Below the pieces are notes generated by a model. The model did no database searches and had not been told where the DNA came from. It saw only the letters and a list, made by a program, of their open reading frames with translations. Shown here one piece after another: positions 1-11,500 of a stretch of DNA of 64,000 nucleotides (within the stretch, counting starts at the first letter, position 1; each line of letters opens with the position of its first letter). The translations under genes and the position numbers were made by a program. Source of the DNA: Thamnidium elegans (Eukaryota; Mucoromycota; Mucoromycetes; Mucorales; Mucoraceae); NCBI GenBank assembly GCA_025201345.1, contig JAIXMG010000047.1, positions 1 to 64,000 on the forward strand. Reading direction: 5' to 3'.

Positions 1-1119
1 CATGCGAAGTATAGAATATATTGTCATTTATTAATTCTCGGGTCACTAAAAACAAAAACTGCATTCTACTGGTGTCTTTCGAAGCTACAAATTGGTTATA
101 ATAATTTTCCAAATGATTACCATGTTACTAAAACCTCTTAACTAGGGAGACTGTGATACTGTCGCGCTGGAAATAATACTTTCCTTCTATTCTCTAATGA
201 TACTTCGATGTGTTAGGTATAGCTACTATGAGAGATGTAAAGGACCTTTACGGCTGGAAATCACATCTCCTTCTATCCTTATACCAGAACTGGTTCTCAC
301 AGGTTAATATAATGATCATAAGGTGAATATTGGTAATGGGCTTGTGATTTAAAAAAAACTACAGGTCGATATTACAGTTTTTTATTTCCTTGACGACAGA
401 GTTCATCTTCATCTCTGTTAACCAGTCAAAATGTTGTTTTTTTGGGAAAGGTAAAAATTAACGCTTTTAACAACATGAAAGACAGCTAATATAATCATAA
501 TAACTAGTAGCTACATAAATTTTAAACGTCGTATGTCGTATGGCTCGTAAGATTATTGGTGATCCTTAACTCTGGTTCGTGAAAAAAAAAAGGTTCCGCT
601 TTGTGTGTTCAAAGTGCATGTTTGTTATAATGGGTTTATCGAGTGGGTTACTTTATGGTGGCATGTTGACCACGGAGGAAAGCTGAAGCGGTCCCCTTCT
701 TCTATCCTCTGAATAGTATGACTGAAGACGTATTAATTGGGTTTCCTATGGGTGAGTGCAATTTCATTGCTGCTGGAATTTTCACTTCCAATTATCCTCA
801 TAGCAAAATCTACTTAAACGTGCTAGAGATAACGCTTGTTATCCCTTTCGTGGTACTATTTTGCAAAGATCCATAACATAATCATGAGATAAACATTTGT
901 AGTTTTTTGTCTCTTCTTTTGATACTATAAGGTAAGCTAATTGGTTTGTTTTGAAAAGAAAAAAGCTAAATGCAATATATTTTATCGTTTAGGTACTGAA
1001 TTATTATTAGGATGGAAATATTTGCAAGTATTAGATAAAGAAAAGGAGTATCAAGAACTGCGATTTTTTCCTTTTTTTTCTTAGCGAAAAAGAAAAAAAA
1101 GAGGCCTGTAAAAACGGCA
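1..1119. other. gene-free AT-rich stretch
   Basis: No reading frame here looks like a real exon. A loose motif of the form CTGGAAAT...TTCC.TCTAT recurs near 167, 253 and 772 with a weaker match near 690. It suggests an old degenerate repeat. I see no RNA gene or recognisable promoter. Confidence 0.5.
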
Positions 1120-1650
1120 CTGTCAAGGCTGCTGGTGTTGTTTTCTTTCGCACCTGACAGCGATCATGGGCTTCCCATGACACTCTAAACCAATAATTTG
1201 TATAATTTTGTAATTTCTAGTGTGGTTATATATATATATATATATTTGGGTGGGGAAACTCTAGCCTCTTTTTTTTATTTATAAAAAAAAAGGGGGGGGG
1301 GGAGGGAACTCTGCTATTTTTTAATATAAAAAAATAGAGAGAGGATCTCTGCCATTTTTTTTTAATGAATGATGGTTGGTTTGGGCTGTATCTATCTGTC
1401 TTTTTTTATATATACAATATTGTACTTTATAATGTGAAAATATTATTTATTAAATAGAAGGGGGAAGCTCTGTCACCTTTCTTTTGTACAGTAACTACAA
1501 TCATGGCTTTCCACGACATTCGTAACCAATGAGTTGTATAGCGCGAAAGTATTGTTTATTTTTCTAAGAGGGGAAAACTCGGTTTGCCTCTTACCATTAT
1601 TTACGATTCAACGCAATGTCTATAAATAAAATTAGTCTTAGAGAGGTGCG
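1120..1650. repeat. degenerate repeated modules
   Basis: A short module (G-rich run, then AA.CTCTGCC, then a T-run) recurs near 1253, 1303, 1342, 1460 and 1567. A longer near-duplicate of about 47 bp (ATCATGG.CTTCC, then ACCAAT.A.TTGTATA) occurs at 1158-1204 and 1494-1540. A TA microsatellite lies at about 1229-1244. The module looks like a decayed tandem or nested repeat; its origin is unknown. Confidence 0.45.
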
Positions 1651-1763
1651 CAAATCAGGTGGTTATTAAAAAAATACGTTTTTAAAAAGACCATAATATG
1701 ATGTTTACAATAGGAGTTTTATTATAACAGTTAAAATGATTTGAAGTTTAGAATGGCTAGATA

Positions 1764-1906
1764 AGGCCATAAATATCACCAATAAGGTCTTGAATACAAG
1801 CATAATCAATTCCACTCGATAAGTTTTCTTCTGTCATCATTCTCTAAGCATTATCCAATACCAAATAATTTTTTTTTTCATCTGTATCCATGAGAGATTC
1901 GTTCAT
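1764..1906 (-). pseudogene. short coding relic, unknown family
   Basis: Read on the minus strand, about 48 codons are protein-like, beginning MNESLMDTDEKKNYLVLDNA and ending GDIYGLI. One in-frame TAG falls right after the first stretch. Acidic composition and the single internal stop suggest a fragment of a dead gene or transposon ORF. The family is not recognised. Confidence 0.25.
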
Positions 1907-2687
1907 ATTACTTTTCCATTGGCCTCTACATCTTGAAGTTTTGATTCAATTGAGAACTAATAGCCTGGTGCTCGCACACCGTAAATGGGTTTACTTATTT
2001 TGTAGTAGAGTTAGTATATAAATTATGTCCTTTTATTTATTGTCAAAAAGTATTACCTTCATATGTTTTCATTTAATTTTTTTATCTTTTTAACTTGCGC
2101 AAAGTAAACAAATCATGCAAAAAAAAGGAAAGTAATACAAATTAGACATACTTTCCACCCCCCCCCCCTTTTTTTTTATCTCTTCAGCTTTATACGTCTA
2201 CCTCTATTCCTTGGTACACCTTTCAGCAGCGTCAATACAACTTATATTTGGATATAAGAAGAAGTGATACTACTAGAGTAAGTGTATATATATAAAGAAA
2301 CAAGTGAAAGTGTTGGCAGTTTATAAAAAATAATATGTCATATCTACTCAATTTTTTGTGTATAAGCAAAAACGACTTGGAGAAAAGCATGCTTTTTATC
2401 AGATATTTTTTTCTCATACAAGTATTATCTACATCCCAAGTAATACTTTTCGCTTTTTTGTAAAGGAGAATATACGAGAAATATAATCTGTATCTATACC
2501 AATTTAATCATACCAATTTTCCCTAGCGATAAATTGATGTATCTTTTTATTTTATGAAAAAAAAAAAGAGTCTTTTGTTTACATGAGCATTTATGGAAGT
2601 AACTAATTAATTGATCACATAAAAAAGAAGAACGTGCTTTTCTATTTAAAGAGGATTTTTTTCAGCCTTTTTTCTTTCTTTATTCTC

Positions 2688-2719
<32 letters not shown>

Positions 2720-3600
2720 ACTACTGCTTCAAAATAATCTGGTTGCTCTAAATGGTTGGTCCTCTTCATTCATATAAGGTCTTGGTTTACTCTGCTTATA
2801 TCCTCTCTTGAAAAATACATGGACTTTTAGGTATGCTACTTTTCTTTTTTCTTTTTTTTAAAAAACAAAAATCCCTCTCTCAAATACTTTCCTAGTTACT
2901 AGAAGTAAGAAAAAAATGTTACCTTGTGGCGTACGGTCTCTCTTACTCTATACCTACGGCGTTTTCAAGTAAAAGATGTTGGCTCTGCCGTTTTGATGAT
3001 GATGTCGGAAAGCACTCTGGCGACTAGGATGGTCATCACCGGTCCAATCCTTTTTTTTTAAAAAAAAAAGGATTGGGTTATAAGCGTACGTGGTCCTTGA
3101 CTAGCTTGGTTTTTAAGGGAAGGGTATTCTCCTCTGTCTTTAGTCTGTCTTTGGGACTGTCTGAAAAAAAAAAAAAAAAAAAAAAAAACTAATCAGCTAT
3201 CCAGTGGAATCTCAAGCACCTTCAATAATAATCTTATGCTTCACACTTAACACAAAAAATAAAGATTCCTTTCCTCTTTTAATAAATTTAAACTGTACAT
3301 TACAAAGTACCTGCTATTTTTTTCTTATAAAACAATATAAAACGCTATTTTAAATTATATTTGTTATCACTTTCTTTCAACTTTTTTTTTATTTATTCGC
3401 ATAAAAAGGAGCTTGTACGAACCGAACTGTAACAACATCGTACGTAAAAATTATTAACCGACGTCTAAGTACGAGTATGGTCTACTGATATTAATACGAG
3501 CTTAACTTTTTGTGAAGAAAAAAACGGCATGTCCCCACAGCGAGTAATTGCTGCAAATTTACTTTGTTGTTTATATATTTTAGGTAAACTTAATATAAAA
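1907..3600. other. gene-free, low complexity
   Basis: Long A- and T-runs (for example near 2689-2716 and 3164-3188) and a C-run followed by T near 2157-2177. Short frames on both strands have no domain features. Apart from the palindrome listed separately I see nothing functional. Confidence 0.5.
3044..3076. repeat. near-perfect palindrome with A/T core
   Basis: CCAATCC followed by a T-run is mirrored by an A-run followed by GGATTGG, giving a 33-bp hairpin-forming sequence. It lies outside any recognisable gene. It could be a terminator-like hairpin or just the local form of the T-run/A-run pairs common in this genome. Confidence 0.6.
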
Positions 3601-3628
3601 CGACTATAATGCATCTAAAGAGGAATTA

Positions 3629-3856
3629 GTGACAAAGTTTATCTCTGGATCTTTTCTCTGCTCATTTAAAGGTGCAAGATTAAAAGTTACAAAACTTTAC
3701 TTTTTCTTATTGAAAAATGATAATGACGTTTTTTGGTCATGGTTTAGGGGGAATAAATGGTTTCTTAATCAGCACCTACAGGAGAATCGACAACAGCAAA
3801 TCTTACAAGTAAATAGAAAATCATTTTCTACCAATTTGTTTACAATAATAAAATAG
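3629..3856 (+). pseudogene. unknown ORF fragment
   Basis: An open frame of about 75 codons with aromatic and basic stretches (FFLLKNDNDVFWSWFRGNKW) and a Gln-rich patch. The frame starts at GTG, so the true start is unknown. Just downstream another frame reads protein-like (DNSGFMHTLGRYQLADML). It is probably a decayed ORF with frameshifts. The family is not recognised. Confidence 0.25.
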
Positions 3857-4444
3857 TCCAATATACTTTTAGTCGTTGGGAAACTGCGATTTGGTTGATA
3901 AAAGATAACTCTGGTTTTATGCATACTTTAGGCCGTTATCAACTGGCTGATATGCTCTAACAACTGCTAGGATACATTTGATTGAATTAAATGAATCTCT
4001 TAAGCGTAGATGCTGTGTTTTAATTGCACCGTTATCGAGAGATCTCATTTTCGTGATTGTTTCCTCATATTCTGATCTAGTGCGTACTCTTAAAAATAAA
4101 ATTGAAAAAGCAGTTTATTTTTTACGTATAAAACAAAAAACAAAAAAAACGGAAAAAGAGTAATTGCATGAAAAGCTGATTCTAGATTATTAAAAAATTA
4201 CACAAGAAAAAAAGGTTACAACCAAAAACTTTTTTTCTGTGTATATGCGGAGTAAATAAAAAAATATTGGGAAGTCTGTAAAAAAAATTAATTCCTGCAA
4301 AACAACTTCCATAACGTAAGCAACAACATGCCCGTCAGTCGATTGATGAGAGATTCGATAGAAACAAAAGAGAGTGAGGGGAGGCTTCCTCAAGTAGACC
4401 TTTGCCTATACAAAGTTTGTCTGCTAAAAAAAAAAAAAAAAAAG

Positions 4445-5075
4445 TAGAACATGATTGGTTAAAAGATGGTGACGTTGAAATGGAACAGTTTGAAGAGGAT
4501 GAATCTGCTGAAGATTCTTTCAGCTTTGAATTGGAGTTTAATTAAGATCATAGAAACTTTAGAGAGCTTTTACCTCTTGCTGAGGAAGAGGATAATGTTG
4601 AAAATCAACTTAATTACAAATAATGAAAGAAGACAACATCAAGTTTTGTTGAAAAACTTGAAAATTTTCCAAGAAAATGTTCGCGATCCTACGGTTGAAA
4701 ATCCAACAGAAAATGCTCCCTTGCAAGGTACACTAACTGAGCAAGAGAGATCTAGCCTTATTTCATGAAGCTATTGGAAGATAAGAATGTTTCAAAGGAT
4801 GCGAAAGAAGATATTGTAAATTAGATGAACAAATATATTGAAAACGCTGAGCAAGTTAAAGAAATAAACCCTTTTGATTATAAGATATTAACGAATAGAC
4901 CATCTTAAACTTCTAAGGCTCCACAGAACCAGCACTTTAGTCTCCAAGAAACTATCAACTTTAAAACCTAAAATTTATGAAACATGTCACAACGGTTGTA
5001 CTATGATTTATGCTGGTAAAAGCAACAATGAGGACAATGTCCAATGTTTAAACCAAAGATGCCAAACTTTAGAGT
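4445..5075 (+). pseudogene. decayed Tnp2-type transposase N-terminal region
   Basis: Several frames read on after one another: an acidic start (DGDVEMEQFEEDESAEDSF), then a segment containing MKLLEDKNVSKDAKEDIVN and NPFDYKILTNRPS, then KIYETCHNGCTMIYAGKSN. The cysteine pattern (C-x3-GC-x4-AG, then a further C) and the order of segments resemble the region before the catalytic domain of Tnp2-type transposases, as in the better preserved element at 12.3-16.6 kb. Several stops and frameshifts make it non-functional. No catalytic core is left. The assignment is by motif only. Confidence 0.4.
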
Positions 5076-5276
5076 ATGTAATATCGTTGTAATTCATTAT
5101 AATCCCGTTATGTTAGATTTCCAATATTTTACAAATTGTATGCATTTTAAAATAAATTCTTATAATTTCCATGTTATTATAACTCTTAGGTTCTATGTGA
5201 ATTTGATCGTTCCATGGGAATTATTATAATTGCATATTCCAATATTTCGTTAGATTTAGCCAAATAGTCAGCGGTG

Positions 5277-5522
5277 CCAGTTGCTAGTTTAAGGTCCGAT
5301 GAACTTATTGGTTTAGAGCATACAACTGAAAAAATCGGAAATAGTTTATTTTTAAATAATATAAATACCGTCAAGATAAATCAAGATACACCTTATATGA
5401 TCTCTATAGTTTACCACGGTTATTCTTCGTCCGTTTATTCTGAAATTAAAGCGATTGGAGATGAGATTGACACAGGGAATACAATAATACTTGCGGAACC
5501 TATGACATTATGTCGATTTTAA
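5277..5522 (+). pseudogene. orphan last exon of the Hsp70-like gene (copy D)
   Basis: About 81 codons from PVASLRSDELIGLEHTTEK to the terminal AEPMTLCRF and stop match the last exon of copies A, B and C closely. The upstream exons are missing; the DNA before it (about 5080-5270) is unrelated. The sequence after the stop, to about 6000, also matches the downstream flanks of B and C, so the unit was cut on its 5' side rather than retroposed. The exon itself is open. Confidence 0.75.
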
Positions 5523-6720
5523 AAATAATAATATTACCATTGTGTTCATGGTGTACCCACTATATTTTACACTTTAATAAAAAAACAGTTTATAAATGCG
5601 TATAGAAGTTGTAGTCAAGAACTTTTATATTCGTATATAAAGTATTATACAGAATAGCAATATATAAATGCTCTTTATGCTTTCATGCAGTCGGCAATTC
5701 CACAAATCTGAGATCGAATATAACGAAAGCATTTATAAAATGACATTTATTTCTTTTTCTCCCTCAAGCCATAGTGCTTTCTACGTCCCATTTTCTTCTT
5801 AATAAAGGCACGTATACTATTATTTATATCTGCATTTATAGAGTATTATACCTGTGTGTGTAGTTGTTTCTCATACTCTTTTTATATTTCTTGACTGATC
5901 TTAGAGAGGTATGTATTATATCGCCACAATTGCCGATTATGCTAGTTATCGGAAAGGGCAAAGGGAAGAAGTTATATCATCTTGAGTAGGTCTCATTCTA
6001 ACACAAAATTATTTTCTAATCTATAAAAAGAATAAAGTTTTCTTTTTATCTATAATAGCAGTAATATAGCAGCGAAATGGTGCGTTCTTCACAAAAAGAA
6101 TTGCATGTTTTCATTTCCGTCTGAGATCTAATATGGTTCATGCACAGACACAAAAAAAATGCAATATCATTAAGCTGACTTGGAAATTAAGTAAGCCTGT
6201 TTACTTACATCTCTCACCAAATTATAATACGTTCTCTGAATAAGGTGAAGGTGAAGGACATCAAAAAATTAAGCTTGTATAAAGCGAAACATTGGCTCTT
6301 TATTTGTTTATCAGATAGGTTTTGACATATTGAAAAGGGTCCGTCTGATGATGGATTTTTGGGTTACACGAGTTTAATGCAATACACGTAACGAAAAAAG
6401 AACATTTATGAGATGGCATATAGGAATATGTATATCCTCCTTTTTTTTAAAAAAAAGAAAGAAAACAAATAAATAAAGTGAGCTTACCTTGATGAAGCAA
6501 GAAATTATTTTACAGTTTCGCACGATTATTATATCGTAAAAAAATGTCTCAAAGCTATTCAATGTCTGAATAACTTCTGCTTTCTTTATAAATTTTAGTT
6601 TAACTAAGGCCATATATGACTCGAAGTCAAAATCATATTTAGTATATGCAGGTTTTACGAAAATTAAATTTCTATATATACTTTGATATTCATGTTTTTG
6701 TTGATAGTTATATATACAAT
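5523..6720. other. downstream flank of copy D, then gene-free DNA
   Basis: Positions 5680-6000 match the segments after copies B (about 22247-22600) and C (about 31437-31780), including CCCTCAAGCCATAGTGC. The similarity stops near 6000. From there to 6720 I see only AT-rich sequence with a T-run/A-run pair near 6441-6455 and no supported gene. Confidence 0.55.
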
Positions 6721-8003
6721 GTCAAGACAGCATAAAACTCAGCTAGAAACATATGACGAAACACAAACTAGTTTTCTTCCTAAAAAAAAAAGGGTATTTC
6801 CTGCGGAAGAAGCAGAAGGTTCGAATACACAAACTACAGCAAAGGGATTAAAAACATACAATGTCTCCAATAAAGATAAACCGCTTAATTTTAACCTATC
6901 TATAAGAGAACACTCGCAGAGAAACATACAAAATCTTTTGAAAAATGAAAACAAACTAAATGAAGTTAAAATAAAATCACTATCATCTACAAGATGATCT
7001 ACCTGTATCATTACAAAGGCGGAGGATATGTCTGGATGCAAGCCAAAATAAAAGAATCGTGCCAAGAGGAATCGTATTTTATGACTAGAATATGCTCAGG
7101 AACATTTTCGATGAGATACTTCAACAACTGTGTACTCCCGCTCCACAGCAACATGTATCTTCTACAGCGGTATTTTGTCAAAGACCAGCCGGAGACGAAG
7201 CCGGACCAAGTACTTATCTTCCCCTTTTGCCTACTGAAAATGTTCAAAAAACTGAGGAACCTCTCGAAACCACACAAAAACTTGAATATCATACTTGTAC
7301 TGTAACATTAAATAGTATCATTAGACAAGATTTGCCTCAAAATGTTAAATATTTCATGAAAGTTTCCAGCCAACGGCCAGTATACGATTTTCTGCACCTT
7401 CACATTCCGAAGAGATAATGGTTTCGGATGTTCTGCGGAGAGAGTTGAGAAGTATTTTTTCGAAGCAACATTTAAACTCTATATTCAGCTCTTCTTTTGG
7501 GTTACGTGGAACGAGACAAGAAACAAAAACAAAAAAAGCACACCCACTTCAAATATAATTGAATAATGATATTCCGGAGCCTATCAAACAGCTATTTTCT
7601 GATGTGAGCGCAATTCCTCTTCCGTTACTGTCAATATAGCTTACTCAGTATATTACAAGTTTTGAAAATATGTGGAAAAAAGGGGCTATATTCTACAAAA
7701 ACGTTAAATAGGCTACTAGGTATTTTACTGAAAGTTCATTTGGCCCCAATAAGAAATCAAACGTACGCTGCTTTTGTTGAATCCAAAAAAAAAACAGAAG
7801 CTCAGAATATTTGCAATGGAAGAATATACGAAGAAACAAATATCAGACTTGGCGACCATCGTCGTATGATAATTCGTGATGAATATTATAAAATAAAAAA
7901 GTATGAATCAAAAAATACGAAATAACCTAATCAAAGATGGTAAGACAAAATTAGAGGATGTCACGAAAGGATTAGTTTATATAAAGAGAATATTGAAGCC
8001 ACT
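6721..8003 (+). pseudogene. ORF X, unknown basic protein (longer, decayed copy)
   Basis: A chain of frames reads as one protein with breaks. It starts MSRQHKTQLETYDETQTSF at 6719 and contains PKKKRVF, which looks like a basic nuclear-localisation-type patch. It continues through frames ending near 6997 and 7418, and includes LNSIIRQDLPQNVKYF. A further block at about 7430-8003 matches 22925-23510 closely (EPIKQLFSDVSAIPLPLLSI, then ITSFENMWKKG). At least four stops or frameshifts interrupt it. The position next to the Fanzor-like ORF suggests it belongs to the same mobile element. I do not recognise the family. Confidence 0.45.
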
Positions 8004-8132
8004 TAAAAATAAATGTAATCTTATGTAACAACAATAGTACATACTACATATCCATATTTACTATAGTGTTATTTACAGACCTTGTTTCTTTTTTAAAAAA
8101 AAAAGGCGAATTGAAGTAAATATTGGAACAGG

Positions 8133-8573
8133 TATCGCTTTCGTATATATTTCTTTATCTTGGCGAAGCAAAAAACTTTTAAACAGTCTATTAGCCGTTT
8201 TATAAGCGTTTTCGATACATGCGACCTACAGTTTCAGTATTATCACTGTACGAAAACACTTTATATCACGCTGTTTTTACTTATGATAGTTATGTATAGT
8301 TAGTTATAATAATGTATGATACGGATGAGCTAAAATACTAATTTTATTATACATAACAAGTGGCACTTTTTGTTTATTTATCTTTGACCAAAAAAAAAAC
8401 AGTTTAAACTTTACGTTGCCTGTTTTAAAACAAATAAACTTTGCGTTTCATATCCTGTCGACGTTTAGTGTAACATACTCGGAACGAGTTCATGGGGTCC
8501 CGAAATAACGTATATATTTACCCCTTTTTCTTCGTTTTATTCCTTTTTCTTTTTCTTTAACAAAAACATTAGT
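8133..8573 (+). promoter_or_regulatory. 5' flank of Hsp70-like copy A
   Basis: This flank aligns with those of copies B (about 18165-18502) and C (about 26810-27060 and 27590-27675). Shared blocks include AAATAAACTTTGCATTTCAT-like sequence at about 8429, GTCCCGAAATAACG at about 8496, and GTATATATTTACCCC followed by a pyrimidine-rich tract (CTTTTTCTT). The TATATATTTA about 60 bp before the ATG is a possible TATA element. Conservation between copies may reflect recent duplication rather than selection. Confidence 0.45.
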
Positions 8574-11500
8574 ATGGAAGAAGTATATGATTTTCTTCAA
8601 CATACACACTATGTTATTTTTTGTAAGTGATCCTCTTACTGTAAAATAATTCTATCTTTTGTTTTTTAAAAGAAAAGACTTATTGTCATATAGATCTTGG
8701 AGTGAATACGACTAATATAACTTATTACTCCACTTCCACAAGAGATGTCCAATACAATATTTTATGTAGCACGTAAGTATAGAATACTAAAAAAATATAC
8801 GATGACTTTAAACATTTTGTAAAAATGTAGACAAGCTAGTTATATCACTTATGATAAACATAAATCGAATGTTTTAAGTTGGGGAAACGAAAGTTTTTAC
8901 GATAACGAAGAAGATACAATACAAATCGATGTGTCCAGAGAGAAAGTATACCAACTTTTTGAGAAGGGCAAAGATAGCTGGGATCAAGATGACCAATTCT
9001 TATTAAAAGCTGTATCAGACTTTATCCGCTTATATGTAGAAAAACTAATTGAAGATTCGAAAGGAGAAATTAAAGATAGTGGTGCGCTCCACTACGTATT
9101 AGTTGTACCGTCGGAGTGGGAAGAAGAAATAAGAGAAGTTCTGATTCGACCTATTTTTGTTCAAGCCAATTTAATATCAAAAGAAGATCACAAAGACAGG
9201 CTTTTATTTTGCTCTGATATAGAATCTGCCCATTACCATTTAAGTGACCCTGAAAATGAAAAATTTACTGAAATGACGCGTAATACGATTTTGGGTAGAA
9301 TTGTTGCCGTGGAGAAGGATCAAGTGTCGATCAAATTGGATTTAATCTCAATCGGAAATCCTCTATTTGATTTTTCCGATTCCGTAACGCGCCTGAAAAT
9401 CATGAATTCGAATGCAATGTCTCTTACTTCCGACGATGTTAAAAACAGTATTAGAGAGCTTATAAAGATCAAATTCTCTTTCGATGCTCAAGAAAGTACT
9501 ATCGTAAATATTATGGAAGAATTGGATAATGAAACTTTTACTGGTTTGGTTAGTGATGTAACGTGGGAATAATAAGACGATATCAACTAACGGGCTATTA
9601 TAATAGGAAGCTTCTTATTTAATGAAATCTTTTATTGCTGACGAAAATATATCCGAATTAGATAAACACCAAGAAGAACGTATAAAATCCATTCGGCCTT
9701 TTGATATATGCCATGAAATCAGTAAACATTTGCCTAATAACTTGGAGAAACTACTTCCAAACAACCTTGTAAAGGAGTACTCGATTGTAAAATTCATTGA
9801 TGAATATACATCTGAAATCGAATTAGACAGAAATCTATTACAGTGGTCAAGATTTATGTTTGAGTATAATCGAATATCTTTCGGCTCCAACTATATCACA
9901 CCTGAAACCCTTTCAGATCTATATATTGACACTCACGATATCCTCCGTGGGACCTCTCAATATTCGATAAACGCAATTCAGAATTCTAACATATACGGTA
10001 AACCGCGTATACTATCAACAGAACCTTCGACGATCTCGTCTTCAATATTCCTAAACTCGAAACCTGAGGCCATTATGAATATAGGTACACCATCATTATA
10101 TGCTTTATCATATCAGTAGTAATGCTTTTTACAATTAGATATTCTTCTCGAGTCTACAATGTTATCGTTTTCACTTTTAAATGAAAATGGTCTAGTAAAA
10201 GGAATCTGGAATCATGACTACTTTGTGCCTGACATCGGGTAAGATATGAATAAAACATTATGTAGATATCTATACCAATATAGTATTAGTTTGCGCTCTC
10301 TGGGATCGTTCTTTACTTTTTCAGAAGTAGCAACATTAAATGTCAAAAAATCGTAAGTCTACGCATAAGTATGATATGTTTGCTATGAATAAAAAAATTA
10401 ATAGTTTACTTAGGTTTATCGCATCTGTTAAAAAATACTTAATGGATGAATCAAATATTTCTTCTGTTGTATTAAACAAGGACATGGTGATTGAAATAGA
10501 AAATATACTAAGCATAGAGAGCCATTATAAAGATGGAATGGTATCGATACAACAGCAAGTATACATAAAAGCATTTGTATTGATTTATATGATTTATATA
10601 AATGAAATTGTATCAAGAAAGATGCCGAAAATTGCAGGAGGTAATGTCAATATAAAAACTGGATATGCTTTTACTATTGAAAAGGCGCTTCTTCAGAGAT
10701 TACGTGTCACTGAGGACGAGCTAAGAGATATGATATATGCAAGCAATCTGGTACAAAAAAATGGCAGTTATAAAAAACTCAGAGTTACTACACAAGGAGA
10801 AGGGCCCTTACCCGTAATTCAGCAGTCGTTAAAACTACAGCTTCCACTCAGGTCTTTCTTTGTAGTAGCTCAACTGCATGAAGACTATGTACAGCTAACG
10901 CTAAATCAAGTTGTAACTGAATCTGGTTCGGATCACGAAGATCAGGAAACAATTGTTATCCAAGAAGAAATAATTCCTATTCCCAATATATATGACGCAT
11001 TGTGCTTCAACATGTGGAGCAATATTACAGAAGATAGTAGTCTAATTAAGTTATGTGACACACATAAAGGATATAACGACAATGAATTACTAGATATATT
11101 CTCTTTAAAAAATCAAGCAGAATTTGCGAATAATCTTAAAGAGTACATATCTACAGAGGTAAGTAATCTAAAATACTGTCAGTGATTATCATTCCCTTTA
11201 TCTAAAATTTTAATTCATATTTTGTATAGATCCTTAACAAGAATTTGACCACACAAAAAGCAGACAAAACCACTGTATATCTAAGCAAATCATGTAACTG
11301 TAGGGTTTGTTTAACGGTAAATGATATTACAGAGATTTCTTTCCGACCAGTTCTACAAGATATCATCTCTCTTGTATTTACCTCCTTGATAAATAAGCAA
11401 CTCTTTGGAAACTATAGACATATCCAATATGTGTTTCACCTGATATGCTTCAATTATAATCCACAGTTCCAACATATCCTTATGAAAACACTAGATGACG

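Noticed and set aside
2232..2417. Minus-strand hydrophobic frame of about 60 codons
   Set aside because: Leu/Ile/Phe/Tyr-rich reading of AT-rich DNA with no homology features and no neighbouring exon.
7011..7292. Minus-strand frame opposite ORF X
   Set aside because: It is the complement of the better supported ORF X reading; no domain and no start context.
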